Source: Nitrososphaerota archaeon (GTDB taxonomy: Archaea; Thermoproteota; Nitrososphaeria_A; Caldarchaeales; JAVZCJ01). Taken from it: a stretch of DNA of 64,000 bases. The position numbers and the translations under genes are program-made. The notes under the pieces are model-generated. The model saw nothing but the letters and a program-made list of their open reading frames with translations, did no database searches and was not told where the DNA came from. The stretch spans positions 138,964 through 202,963 of the forward strand of contig JAVZCJ010000002.1 of assembly GCA_038874475.1 (NCBI GenBank). The letters are read 5' to 3'. Shown piece by piece: positions 25,655 through 34,401 of the stretch. Position 1 is the first letter of the stretch; each line of letters begins with the position of its first letter.

Positions 25655-27343
25655 TTAAATATACCCTTGCTCAACCATTTTATTGTAAAAATCTCTCCAC
25701 ATTCCAAGATATTTGTCTCTACCGATATCAGCGAAATATTTATCTCGAATGTCTATCCATGATGCAGAAGCATCTTTTATTGCATCTCTTGGACTTTTGT
25801 TACCAGCAAGCACTTGTTGTACTTCTCTGGATAAAGCCTCCATATATTCGAATGCTCCTACTAATGTAATTTGTGGAAATCCAGCAGACATATTGGCCAA
25901 ACCCCCTTCAAGATGCTTTTTGGCAGCTTCAAACTCAGGCCAAACTGATACAGTGCTTGGCCACTCCGGACTAGGCTTCTTATAAGGATTTGGTATGGTA
26001 TAATAATAGGCACCAATGTCGCTATAATGAATGTACATGAATGGATCTAAACCAGCGTCTGAGTCGGCCAGACTTGCAAGACTATAATGCCAATGTGAAA
26101 GATGATACGCGCAATAAAATGCTGCGAGCTTAGTTTTTTCATCAAAATATTTCGGAATAACCCAAATACGTCCAACAGGCATTAAAGCTCTATGGACTAC
26201 TTTGCCCTTTTCTGGAGAAGCATACCCAGGCATAAGACCATTCCTAAGTAATCCCTTTAAAGGTCCTCTTTGTCCATATTCATTGATGTCTATCCACCAT
26301 ATCTGTGAAATCGCTTTTCCTTCAACCCAAAATTCTACAGTCTCAGAGCCTCCAAAGTTTTCAACTCCTTCTGGTAAATATTCAGAAAGTTTACGCCAAA
26401 ATTCCAAAGCTTCTATAGCTTTATCTTGAGGATACAAAGGAGTCTCCATGTTTTTATCAAAGTAATTCACACCCATGCTTGCCGCAGTGTTATAATACAT
26501 GCTCCAACTCCACGGTGGGGCTCCCCAAACCATGGCAGGCCATAATACTTCTACGCCTGGTATAGTTTTATCATCTGGCAAAACCTTCTCTGCAAAGAAT
26601 TTACATTGCATATACCAATCTTCCCATGTCTCGGGTGGTGCAGTAAGTTCTTTTCTATTAGGATGCCACTCCTTATAAGCGGATCTGATTTTTTCACTTT
26701 CATAGAATGGAGCTACGTAAGCCCACACATGTAGATCTCCATCCATCGGCAAACCATAATATTTTCCTTCCCACTTCATATAAAATTCTCGATAAGTAGG
26801 CATAACTTGCATCAAGTATTCATCTGATCCATAGAACATATTAAGATAACCATCTAAAGGTTCTAATTTGTCTCGTAAGACCCAGTCACCAAGATAGTTT
26901 GGAATTGTCTGTATTAGTGGAAAATCTTTAGATTCTGTTTCTAGTGCACTTAAAACTTCAGAATAATTTAGTGCAAAGTCAATAACCTTCGCTTTTTCTA
27001 CTTCAACTCCTACTTCTTTGTTTAATAAATCTGCATACCACTCAAGTATTCGGCCGTTATATGTATCTTCAAGCATTCGAAGCTTAGCACCTTTAAGTCT
27101 ATCATATAGCCAAGGGTTCTTTTCTCCTGGTGGCAGGAGAGGTATTTTAGGTAATGTGACAACTGAAGGTGTCGATGGCGCTGTAACAGTTACTGTCTTC
27201 TCTGCACCTGGTGCTGTTACTGTTTTCTCTACCACTTCTGCTGGTTTAGCTAAATAACCTAAAGCTCCACCAACAACTAAACCACCAATTGCAGCACCTG
27301 TATATTTAAGATAATCTCTTCTATTAACTTTTTTCTCAGACAT
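25655..27343 (-). CDS. polyol/sugar ABC transporter substrate-binding protein, Tat-type signal
   Basis: The 562-residue binding protein begins with a twin-arginine signal (NRRDYLKYTGAAIGGLVVGG), followed by a Thr/Val-rich linker (about 40-68) that tethers it outside the membrane. The mature part has the layout of family-1 solute-binding proteins but is ~100 residues longer than MalE types, as in the GlpV glycerol-binding class. It is the first gene of the transporter operon, with a TATA box at about 27373-27383. The substrate is probably a polyol or small sugar (inference from the ATPase class and neighbouring enzymes). Confidence 0.83.
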   Translation of the reverse strand: MSEKKVNRRDYLKYTGAAIGGLVVGGALGYLAKPAEVVEKTVTAPGAEKTVTVTAPSTPSVVTLPKIPLLPPGEKNPWLYDRLKGAKLRMLEDTYNGRILEWYADLLNKEVGVEVEKAKVIDFALNYSEVLSALETESKDFPLIQTIPNYLGDWVLRDKLEPLDGYLNMFYGSDEYLMQVMPTYREFYMKWEGKYYGLPMDGDLHVWAYVAPFYESEKIRSAYKEWHPNRKELTAPPETWEDWYMQCKFFAEKVLPDDKTIPGVEVLWPAMVWGAPPWSWSMYYNTAASMGVNYFDKNMETPLYPQDKAIEALEFWRKLSEYLPEGVENFGGSETVEFWVEGKAISQIWWIDINEYGQRGPLKGLLRNGLMPGYASPEKGKVVHRALMPVGRIWVIPKYFDEKTKLAAFYCAYHLSHWHYSLASLADSDAGLDPFMYIHYSDIGAYYYTIPNPYKKPSPEWPSTVSVWPEFEAAKKHLEGGLANMSAGFPQITLVGAFEYMEALSREVQQVLAGNKSPRDAIKDASASWIDIRDKYFADIGRDKYLGMWRDFYNKMVEQGYI

Positions 27344-27372
27344 TTTTCTTCGGAAAGAAGGAATATAGGGCT

Positions 27373-27383
27373 GCTATATAAGC
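27373..27383 (-). promoter_or_regulatory. TATA box of the transporter operon
   Basis: GCTTATATAGC on the minus strand lies about 35 bases before the ATG of the binding protein. This gives a short leader and a single promoter for the five transporter genes. No operator is evident. Confidence 0.45.
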
Positions 27384-27621
27384 TTTTTTGCTTTTTAAAA
27401 AAAGAGCGCCAAGATTTTTAATTACAAAAATTTCGTGAATATTTAAATTTAAAATATTAAAATTTAAAGAAATTATAATTTAAAGCTAGTAATATAAGAA
27501 AATATTTAGAATCCATCATATATGAACAAATCTTGAGTACTCTCTAGGCATTAATATTCACAGTATAATTTTTCACAAAAGAAAAATATAAATCAAACCA
27601 TAAAAACATTTTTAAAAGAAA

Positions 27622-28650
27622 ATGTCTATAATTAAAGTTGAAACTTTAAAAAATGAAGAATATGCTTCTTATGGCCTTTCTAAAGAAAAATTAAAAGATA
27701 TGCTTAGAAAAATTTTGCTTATAAGATATTTTGAAGAAAAAGTTGAGGAGCTTTTTCTTGTAAAAGGACTACTTATAGGTCCTGCTCATCTTTGTTTTGG
27801 TGGAGAAGCTTCAGCTGTAGGAATAATTTCAGCTTTAGATGAAGAAGATATCATTTTAAGTAATCATAGAGGCCATGGTCATGCATTAGCTAAGGGAATT
27901 TCTCCAAAAAATATTATGGCTGAACTTTTTGGTAAAATAACTGGCACTTGCAAAGGTTTAAGCGGTTCTATGCATGTTTGTATAGATATTAATAAAGGTG
28001 CTTTATATTCTTCAGCAATTGTTGCAAGTAATATTCCTATTGCTGTTGGAGTTGGGTATGCTTTAAAAAGAATGAATGATAATCGTATTGTTGCATGCTT
28101 TTTTGGAGATGGGGGAACAAATACTGGAGCATTTCATGAAGGCTTGAATATGGCAAGCATACTTAAAGTTCCAGTAATTTTTGTATGTGAAAATAATCAA
28201 TATGGAATGTCTGTTCCTATTTCTCAAGTTTTAGCCGCTAAAAATATAGCTGAAAGAGTTTATTATGGATATGGAATTAAAACATATGTTGCTGATGGAA
28301 TGGATGTATTAGCAACTTATAAAGCTGCTAAATTATCTATTGAATATACTCGTAAAGAAAAAAAGCCATCTTTTATTGAAACTATAATTTATCGTTTAAA
28401 AGGACATGGAGTATATGATAAAGCTGAATATAGACCCAAGGGAGAAGCTGAGAAATGGTGGGAAAGAGATCCTGTTAAATTATTTTCAAAAAGATTAATA
28501 AATGAAAATATTATTTCAGAAAAAGAAATAAAAGAAATGAATGAAAATATAAAAAAAGAAGTTGAAGAAGCAATAGTTTTTTCATTAAGAAGTGATGTTT
28601 TTCCATTTGATGAATTATATAAATTAGTTTATTCAGGTGGATATAAATGA
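27622..28650 (+). CDS. 2-oxoacid (pyruvate/acetoin) dehydrogenase E1 alpha
   Basis: The 342-residue thiamin-diphosphate subunit has SNHRGHGHALAKG (about 91-103) and GDGGTNTGAFHEGLNMA followed by VIFVCENNQYGMSVP, the GDG-x-NN thiamin-diphosphate/Mg motif (about 165-201). The last third is EEAIVFSLRSDVFPFDEL. It pairs with the next gene's beta subunit to decarboxylate a 2-oxoacid or acetoin. Archaea rarely use such complexes in central metabolism. It overlaps E1 beta by 4 bases. The substrate is undecided; acetoin and pyruvate types look alike. Confidence 0.88.
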   Translation: MSIIKVETLKNEEYASYGLSKEKLKDMLRKILLIRYFEEKVEELFLVKGLLIGPAHLCFGGEASAVGIISALDEEDIILSNHRGHGHALAKGISPKNIMAELFGKITGTCKGLSGSMHVCIDINKGALYSSAIVASNIPIAVGVGYALKRMNDNRIVACFFGDGGTNTGAFHEGLNMASILKVPVIFVCENNQYGMSVPISQVLAAKNIAERVYYGYGIKTYVADGMDVLATYKAAKLSIEYTRKEKKPSFIETIIYRLKGHGVYDKAEYRPKGEAEKWWERDPVKLFSKRLINENIISEKEIKEMNENIKKEVEEAIVFSLRSDVFPFDELYKLVYSGGYK

Positions 28651-29630
28651 GAGAATTATCATATGCAGAAGCTTTAAGAGAAGCTATTAGAGAAGAAATG
28701 CTAAAAGATCCAAGAGTAATTATTTTTGGAGAAGATATTGGAAAATATGGTGGAGCATATAAAGTTACTAATGGATTATTAGAAGAATTTGGACCTGAAC
28801 GTGTTATAGACACTCCTATTTCTGAAGCTGCAATTTTAGGATTTGGAATAGGCTTAGCAACAATGGGATTTAAACCAATAGCTGAAATAATGTATATGGA
28901 TTTTCTTCCTATTGCTACTGAACAAATATTAAATCATGCTGCAAAAATGCATTTTATGAGTGGTGGACAATTAAAAGTTCCATTAATTATTAGAACACAA
29001 TACAGTTTAGGAAGAGCTCATGGTTCTCAACATTCTCAATTCTTCCCATCATGGTTTATGAACATTCCAGGCTTATTAGTAGCTTTACCATCTACGCCTT
29101 ATGATGCAAAAGGGTTATTAAAAACTGCTATAAGATTAGAAGATCCGGTTTTATTTATAGAATGTTGTCTATTGTATCATAGACTTAAAGGTTTTGTACC
29201 AGAAGAAGAATATACCATACCTTTTGGAAAAGCAGATATAAAAAGAGAAGGAAAAGATTTAACAATTGTAGCTATTTCAAGAATGGTACATGAAGCTTTA
29301 ATTGCTGCAGAAAAATTAAGTGAAGAAGGAATTAGTATTGAAGTTATAGATCCAAGAACATTAAATCCATTTGATAAAGAAACTATAATTAATTCTATTA
29401 AAAAAACTGGTAGATTAATAATTGCTTCAGATGATCATAAAAGAGCTGGAGTAAGTAGTGAAATAGCTGCTATTATAGCTGAAGAAGCAATAGATTATCT
29501 CGATGCCCCTATAATTAGAGTATGCTCTCCAGATATTCCTATTCCTTTCTCTCCTCAACTTGAGAAAAAGTTTATGAGAAGCAGTGAAGATATAATTTTT
29601 GCTACTAAGAGAATACTTAGTGAAATTTAA
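28647..29630 (+). CDS. 2-oxoacid (pyruvate/acetoin) dehydrogenase E1 beta
   Basis: The 327 residues follow the E1 beta layout: GEDIGKYGGAYKVTNGL and RVIDTPISEAAILGFGIGLA (about 28-70), YMDFLPIATEQILNHAAK, the K/P-rich turn and a transketolase C-terminal domain (VIDPRTLNPFDKE). It forms the alpha2beta2 E1 with the upstream gene. Its stop overlaps the start of the next small gene (TAATG), so translation continues into that gene. Confidence 0.88.
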   Translation: MRELSYAEALREAIREEMLKDPRVIIFGEDIGKYGGAYKVTNGLLEEFGPERVIDTPISEAAILGFGIGLATMGFKPIAEIMYMDFLPIATEQILNHAAKMHFMSGGQLKVPLIIRTQYSLGRAHGSQHSQFFPSWFMNIPGLLVALPSTPYDAKGLLKTAIRLEDPVLFIECCLLYHRLKGFVPEEEYTIPFGKADIKREGKDLTIVAISRMVHEALIAAEKLSEEGISIEVIDPRTLNPFDKETIINSIKKTGRLIIASDDHKRAGVSSEIAAIIAEEAIDYLDAPIIRVCSPDIPIPFSPQLEKKFMRSSEDIIFATKRILSEI

Positions 29631-30109
29631 TGAAGAAGAGTATTGTCTATAGTGCTTTATTATTAATAATATTTATAATAATTGTGGCATTCATTCTATT
29701 CTTCTATAAAAAACCTGAATTAGAATTAAAGCCAGAATTAGAAATGGAATATTTAGGAAGGAAAATAGATACAACAGGATGGATATCTGCAAATCCATCA
29801 AGCATGGGCTTCAGCATGCTCATTTCAAAAGATAATTTTAATGTAAAACCTGGAGATGAAATAGAAATAAAGATACATGCTTGGATTTTCCAACATGTAA
29901 AAGGAGAAACTAAAATTTTCACTTTTGAAATATATAAAGAATCTAGTAAAATAGGGGAGTTCAGTTTTCCAATAGAACATGAAGGAATTTATTACGAAGG
30001 AGCATTTAAATTAATAATAAAAGCACCCTCAATAGAAGGAGAATATAATTATAGCATAGTTTGGATGAAAGATGTGAGAGCTAATTTTAAAATAATAGTT
30101 AAAAAATAA
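29630..30109 (+). CDS. single-helix membrane-anchored protein inside the dehydrogenase operon
   Basis: The 159 residues have an N-terminal helix (about 6-26), then an extracytoplasmic beta-rich domain (GWISANPSSMGFSMLISKDN; KPGDEIEIKIHAWIF) resembling an Ig/fibronectin fold. A short LELKPELEME repeat follows the helix. It starts on the last base of E1 beta and ends 24 bases before E2, so it is co-expressed with cytoplasmic enzymes although its domain should lie outside the membrane. No known component of 2-oxoacid dehydrogenases looks like this. The function is unknown. Confidence 0.75.
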   Translation: MKKSIVYSALLLIIFIIIVAFILFFYKKPELELKPELEMEYLGRKIDTTGWISANPSSMGFSMLISKDNFNVKPGDEIEIKIHAWIFQHVKGETKIFTFEIYKESSKIGEFSFPIEHEGIYYEGAFKLIIKAPSIEGEYNYSIVWMKDVRANFKIIVKK

Positions 30110-30133
30110 TTAAAAAATTGGAGTTGCAATAAT

Positions 30134-31246
30134 ATGGAAAAAATATATCTTCCAAGATTTGATGCAGTAATGGAAAATGGTATAATTGAATGGATTAAGA
30201 AAGAAGGAGATAAAGTTAGAAAAGATGAACCTATTGCTCGTGTAGAAGGAGAAAAAACAATTTTTGAAATAAAATCTCCTATAGATGGAATAATTTATAA
30301 AATATTTTTTCCAAATAAAGCTGTAGTTCCAGTAGGAGAAGTTATTGCAATAATTGCTAAACCAGATGAAAAAATTATTGAAGAGGAATATATTGAAAAA
30401 AGAGAAGAAGTAATTAAAGCTACTCCAAAAGCTAAAAAAATTGCTAAACAATATAACATAGATTTATCTAAAATAATTGGAACAGGACCTGAAGGTAGAA
30501 TAACAGAATCTGATGTTTTAAAATTTATTGAAGAATCTAAAGTTAAACCATCTATTAAATTTGCTCCAAAAATTTTAGAAAAAATTCCGTTAAAAGGCAT
30601 TAGAAAAGCTGTTTCTGAAAGACTTACTTATAGTTATAAGAATATTCCTTCAGCTTCCTTGATTATGGATATTGAAGTAGATAATTTATTAAGATTTCAT
30701 GAAGAATTTGAAAAAAAGCATGGAAAAGAAATTTCATTTACAGCAATAATTACTAAAGCTGTAGCTGAAGCATTAAAAAAACATAGAATATTAAATTCTT
30801 CATTTGAAGAAAATGAAATAAAAATTTTTGAAGATATAAATATATCAATAGCAATTGATACTCCAAATGGATTACTTGCTCCAACAGTATTAAATGCTGA
30901 TAAAAAAAATATTATAGAACTATCTAACGAAATTAGAAAATTAATAGATAAAGCTATTAAAGGAGAACTATCTCCTGAAGAAGCTTTTGGAGGGACTTTT
31001 ACGATATCAAATTTAGGACCTTATGGTATAGATGTTTTTACTCCTATAATAAACCCTCCGCAATCAGCTATTTTAGGAATAGGGAAAATTATAAAAAAAC
31101 CAATAATTGAAAATAATGAAATAGTAATAAAATCCATTATGTCTTTATGTTTAGTATTTGATCATAGAATAATAGATGGAGCTCCTGCTGCTAATTTCTT
31201 AAAAACTCTTAAAGAATATTTAGAGAATCCACATCTATTATCTTAA
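30134..31246 (+). CDS. 2-oxoacid dehydrogenase E2 (dihydrolipoyl acyltransferase)
   Basis: The 370 residues contain a lipoyl domain (about 1-78, with the lipoyl Lys in VEGEKTIFEIKSP), a peripheral subunit-binding domain (ATPKAKKIAKQYNIDLSKII to ITESDV, about 98-135), and a catalytic acyltransferase domain. The domain includes NIPSASLIMDIEVD and the C-terminal active-site DHRIIDGAPA (His and Asp). It transfers the acyl group from E1 to CoA. The lipoyl turn is GEKT rather than the common DKA. No lipoamide dehydrogenase (E3) gene or lipoate ligase follows, so E3 must be elsewhere. Confidence 0.88.
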   Translation: MEKIYLPRFDAVMENGIIEWIKKEGDKVRKDEPIARVEGEKTIFEIKSPIDGIIYKIFFPNKAVVPVGEVIAIIAKPDEKIIEEEYIEKREEVIKATPKAKKIAKQYNIDLSKIIGTGPEGRITESDVLKFIEESKVKPSIKFAPKILEKIPLKGIRKAVSERLTYSYKNIPSASLIMDIEVDNLLRFHEEFEKKHGKEISFTAIITKAVAEALKKHRILNSSFEENEIKIFEDINISIAIDTPNGLLAPTVLNADKKNIIELSNEIRKLIDKAIKGELSPEEAFGGTFTISNLGPYGIDVFTPIINPPQSAILGIGKIIKKPIIENNEIVIKSIMSLCLVFDHRIIDGAPAANFLKTLKEYLENPHLLS

Positions 31247-31271
31247 ATTTTTCTTTTTTATAAATGTCTTT

Positions 31272-32138
31272 TTAATAGCTACCTAATTTTTCTGCAATTT
31301 GTTTTAATCTAGCAATTCTTTTTTCAATAGATGGATGAGTTGAGAAAATTTCTACTATGTCTCTTCCGCTTAATGGATTAACTATCCATAAATGACTTGT
31401 AGCAGGATTTAATTCTACTCCTCTTGGAAGTCTAGCTAAACTTTGAATTCTTAATAATGCATTTGCTAATGAAAGTGGTTTTCCAGTTATATATGCTGCT
31501 GACTCGTCAGCTTTATATTCTCTACTTCTTGATATTGAAAGCTGGATTATCGTTGCTGCTATAGGAATTAATATTAATGAAAGTAATGCTAATAAAGCAT
31601 TTCCTTCTCTATCTCTATCTCTTGAACTGCCAAGTATTAATCCCCATCTACCCATATATGCAATATAGCTTATAGCTCCAGCTATTGTTGCAGCCATTGC
31701 TGAAATTAAAGTATCTCTATTTTTAATATGTGATAATTCATGCCCAATCACTCCTTCTATTTCATCATCGCTCAAGTTATTAAGCAGGGATTTTGTTACT
31801 GCTACAACTCCATTTTTTGGATTTCTACCAGTTGCAAATGCATTTGGAATAGGTAAATTCACTATTGCAACTTTAGGCTTTGGTATTCCTGCTTTAGAAG
31901 CAGCTCTTTCAACTATCTCATGTAGTTTAGGGGCTTCATTTGGAGAAACTATTTTTGCTCCTGTCATTAATAATACTATTTTATCTGAGAAGTAATATGT
32001 TAAAAAATTGGATATAAGTGATAGTATCAAAGCTCCTTGCATAAATAATATTGGGTTTCCAAAGTAGCTACCTGTTGCAAATCCTATTGCTAATAATAAT
32101 AATGTCATTAATGTCATTAAACCTAATTCACGAAGCAT
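31272..32138 (-). CDS. htpX: HtpX-family membrane metalloprotease (M48)
   Basis: The 288 residues have two N-terminal helices, the zinc motif GHELSHIKNRD (HExxH, near residue 130), two more helices, and a third ligand in SREYKADESAAYITGKP. HtpX degrades misfolded membrane proteins with its active site facing the cytoplasm. NAFATGRNPKNGVVAVT is a typical HtpX stretch. It is single and convergent with E2. Confidence 0.9.
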   Translation of the reverse strand: MLRELGLMTLMTLLLLAIGFATGSYFGNPILFMQGALILSLISNFLTYYFSDKIVLLMTGAKIVSPNEAPKLHEIVERAASKAGIPKPKVAIVNLPIPNAFATGRNPKNGVVAVTKSLLNNLSDDEIEGVIGHELSHIKNRDTLISAMAATIAGAISYIAYMGRWGLILGSSRDRDREGNALLALLSLILIPIAATIIQLSISRSREYKADESAAYITGKPLSLANALLRIQSLARLPRGVELNPATSHLWIVNPLSGRDIVEIFSTHPSIEKRIARLKQIAEKLGSY

Positions 32139-32382
32139 TTTTTCACCCTAAAGGAAACATTAATATCAAAGCTAATATATAAACTTTAAAATTTCATAAT
32201 ATTTCAATTTATTCAATTTTTCCAAGAAAAGTAAATAATCAAATTATGCGAAGTAAAAAAATTTAAAATATTCTCATCTAGGAATAAAGTCCACTTCTTT
32301 CCTTGAGATTTTTTAAAACAAAAAATGTTAAATTATTCGAATATAATAAAATATAATGTAAAAATAGGGTGGTCTAGTATAT

Positions 32383-33282
32383 ATGTTTAGAATAAATAAT
32401 GTTGAAATAGAAGATACTTTTGCAGAAATGTTTCCTATGTGGGCTTCAAGAATATTAATAACTGCTAAAAATGAGAACTGGGCTTTAACCTCTGCAAGAG
32501 CTGCTACAGGGTTTGGGACATCTATAATAATGTCTCCTGCTGAAGCTGGAATTGAAAGAATAGTTAAGCCTAATGAAACGCCTGATGGAAGACCTGGAGT
32601 AATAATTCAAATTTATCATAGAACTAGAGTTGAATTGAAAGCTCAGATAATTTTTAGAATTGGGCAATGTGTTTTAACATGTCCAACAACTAGAGCGTTT
32701 GATGCTTTACCTGATGCAAAAAGAAAATTGAAAATAGGTTCAGCTGTTAGAAAATTTGGAGATGGTTTTGAAGTTAGAGATAAATTTAATGGAAGAGAAG
32801 TTTGGAGAATACCTGTAATGGAAGGAGAATTTATGATTGAAAACCTTTTTGGAGCAACTAAAGCAGTTGCTGGAGGGAATTTCTTAATTCTTGCAGAAGA
32901 TGGTGAAAGTGGATTAGAAGCAGCTGAAAAATCTGTTGAAGCAATAAATAATTCAGGAGCAAAAGTCATTTTATCCTTTCCAGGAGGAATATGTAGATCT
33001 GGCTCTAAAGTTGGTTCTTTAAAATATAAATTGCCAGCTTCAACAAATCATTTATTCTGTCCAGCTATAAAAGATAAAGTTAAAGAAACGATGCTTCCTA
33101 AAAATGTTAATTCTGTATATGAAATTGTTATAAATGGTTTAACTCTTGATGATATAAAGAAAGCTATGGCTGAAGGAATTAAAGCTGCTATAAAAGTTCC
33201 TGGAGTAGTAAGAATTACTGCTGCTAATTATGGTGGAAAACTTGGACCTTATAAAGCAGTTTTAAAAGAAATACTTTCCTAA
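32383..33282 (+). CDS. ftr: formylmethanofuran:tetrahydromethanopterin formyltransferase
   Basis: At 299 residues it has normal Ftr length. It begins VEIEDTFAEMFPMWASRILI, has GFGTSIIMSPAEAGIE (about 48-63), RIGQCVLTCPTTRAFDALP and SFPGGICRSGSKVGS (about 201-215). It transfers the formyl group between formyl-methanofuran and H4MPT. It stands apart from the mtd-fwd-mch operon at 47.7-53.8 kb but fills that pathway's missing step. GGGTGG about 12 bases upstream serves as the ribosome site, and a TATA-like AATATAATAAAATATA lies about 35-45 bases further up. Confidence 0.93.
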   Translation: MFRINNVEIEDTFAEMFPMWASRILITAKNENWALTSARAATGFGTSIIMSPAEAGIERIVKPNETPDGRPGVIIQIYHRTRVELKAQIIFRIGQCVLTCPTTRAFDALPDAKRKLKIGSAVRKFGDGFEVRDKFNGREVWRIPVMEGEFMIENLFGATKAVAGGNFLILAEDGESGLEAAEKSVEAINNSGAKVILSFPGGICRSGSKVGSLKYKLPASTNHLFCPAIKDKVKETMLPKNVNSVYEIVINGLTLDDIKKAMAEGIKAAIKVPGVVRITAANYGGKLGPYKAVLKEILS

Positions 33283-33286
33283 TTTT

Positions 33287-34255
33287 TTATTTTATTTCTT
33301 TTAAAATTTGCTTTGTTGCTATTTTTACAGCTTCTCTGCTATTATACTTTGGTTTCCATCCCAATTTTTTTATTTTTGAAATATCTAAAAGCATAGTTTT
33401 AACATCTCCTATCCATCCTCTTCCTCCATTAACTCCTCCAGTATAAATAAATTCTACATTTCTCAAATTCATTTCATTTACTACAATTTCAGCAATTTCT
33501 TTTACTGTAATATAATCTTCTGAACCTATATTATAAATTTCAATTTTTTCATAAGTTTTCTCTAAACCAATAAGTATAGCCTCTGTACATTCATCTACTA
33601 ATAAATATGACTTTTTTTGAGTACCATCACCTAAAATTTCAAGTTTTCTTGGATTATTTTTAAGTTTATTTATAAAATCCCATATTACTCCATGTTTACA
33701 TCTTGATCCAATTATATTTGCTAAACGATAAATTATCCCTTTTAAATTAAACATATTACAATATGCTGAAATCAATGCTTCACATGCAAGTTTTGAGCTA
33801 CCGTACATTGAAATTGGTATTAATGGAGCATAATCTTCAGAAGTAGGAATTTTTTTAGCTTCTCCATAAATTGTTGATGTTGATGTAAAAACAATTGTTT
33901 TAATTGTTTTACTTTTTCTTGCTTCTTCTAAAATATTGTATGTTGCAACAATGTTTTGTTTAAAATCTATGCTTGTATCGATTACTCCAACTCTTACTTC
34001 CGGATTTGCTGCTAAATGAAAAATTATTTCACAATCTTTTATAGCTTTTTTTATATCTTCTTTATTTAGACAATCTCCTTTAATAAAATTAAATTTTGGA
34101 TTTTTAATCCATTTAGAAATATTTTCCATGCAACCTTTACTAAGATTATCTAAAACATTTATTATTGCGCCCTTTTCCATTAATTTATCTACTAAATGGC
34201 TTCCAATAAATCCTGCTCCACCTGTAATTGCAATTTTAATATTTTGATAACTCAT
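33287..34255 (-). CDS. NAD-dependent sugar-nucleotide epimerase/dehydratase
   Basis: The 322-residue extended SDR has GGAGFIGSHL (about 12-21) for NAD binding, TSTSTIYGEA (catalytic Ser/Thr) and the YGSSKLACE active site (Y-x3-K, about 154-162). It resembles UDP-glucose 4-epimerase or dTDP-glucose dehydratase-like enzymes used for surface glycans. The product sugar cannot be told from the sequence. It converges on ftr with only 4 bases between the stops. Confidence 0.86.
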   Translation of the reverse strand: MSYQNIKIAITGGAGFIGSHLVDKLMEKGAIINVLDNLSKGCMENISKWIKNPKFNFIKGDCLNKEDIKKAIKDCEIIFHLAANPEVRVGVIDTSIDFKQNIVATYNILEEARKSKTIKTIVFTSTSTIYGEAKKIPTSEDYAPLIPISMYGSSKLACEALISAYCNMFNLKGIIYRLANIIGSRCKHGVIWDFINKLKNNPRKLEILGDGTQKKSYLLVDECTEAILIGLEKTYEKIEIYNIGSEDYITVKEIAEIVVNEMNLRNVEFIYTGGVNGGRGWIGDVKTMLLDISKIKKLGWKPKYNSREAVKIATKQILKEIK

Positions 34256-34401
34256 TTCATTTCTCTTTATTAGAAATAGATTATTTAAAATTTAAATTTT
34301 TATGTTTTATGTTGGTTAATTTAAAAAAATATTTTATTAGAAATTTTCATTTTTAGAACAATAAACTTTATAAGTTATTCTTTAAATAATCTTATCGAAA
34401 T

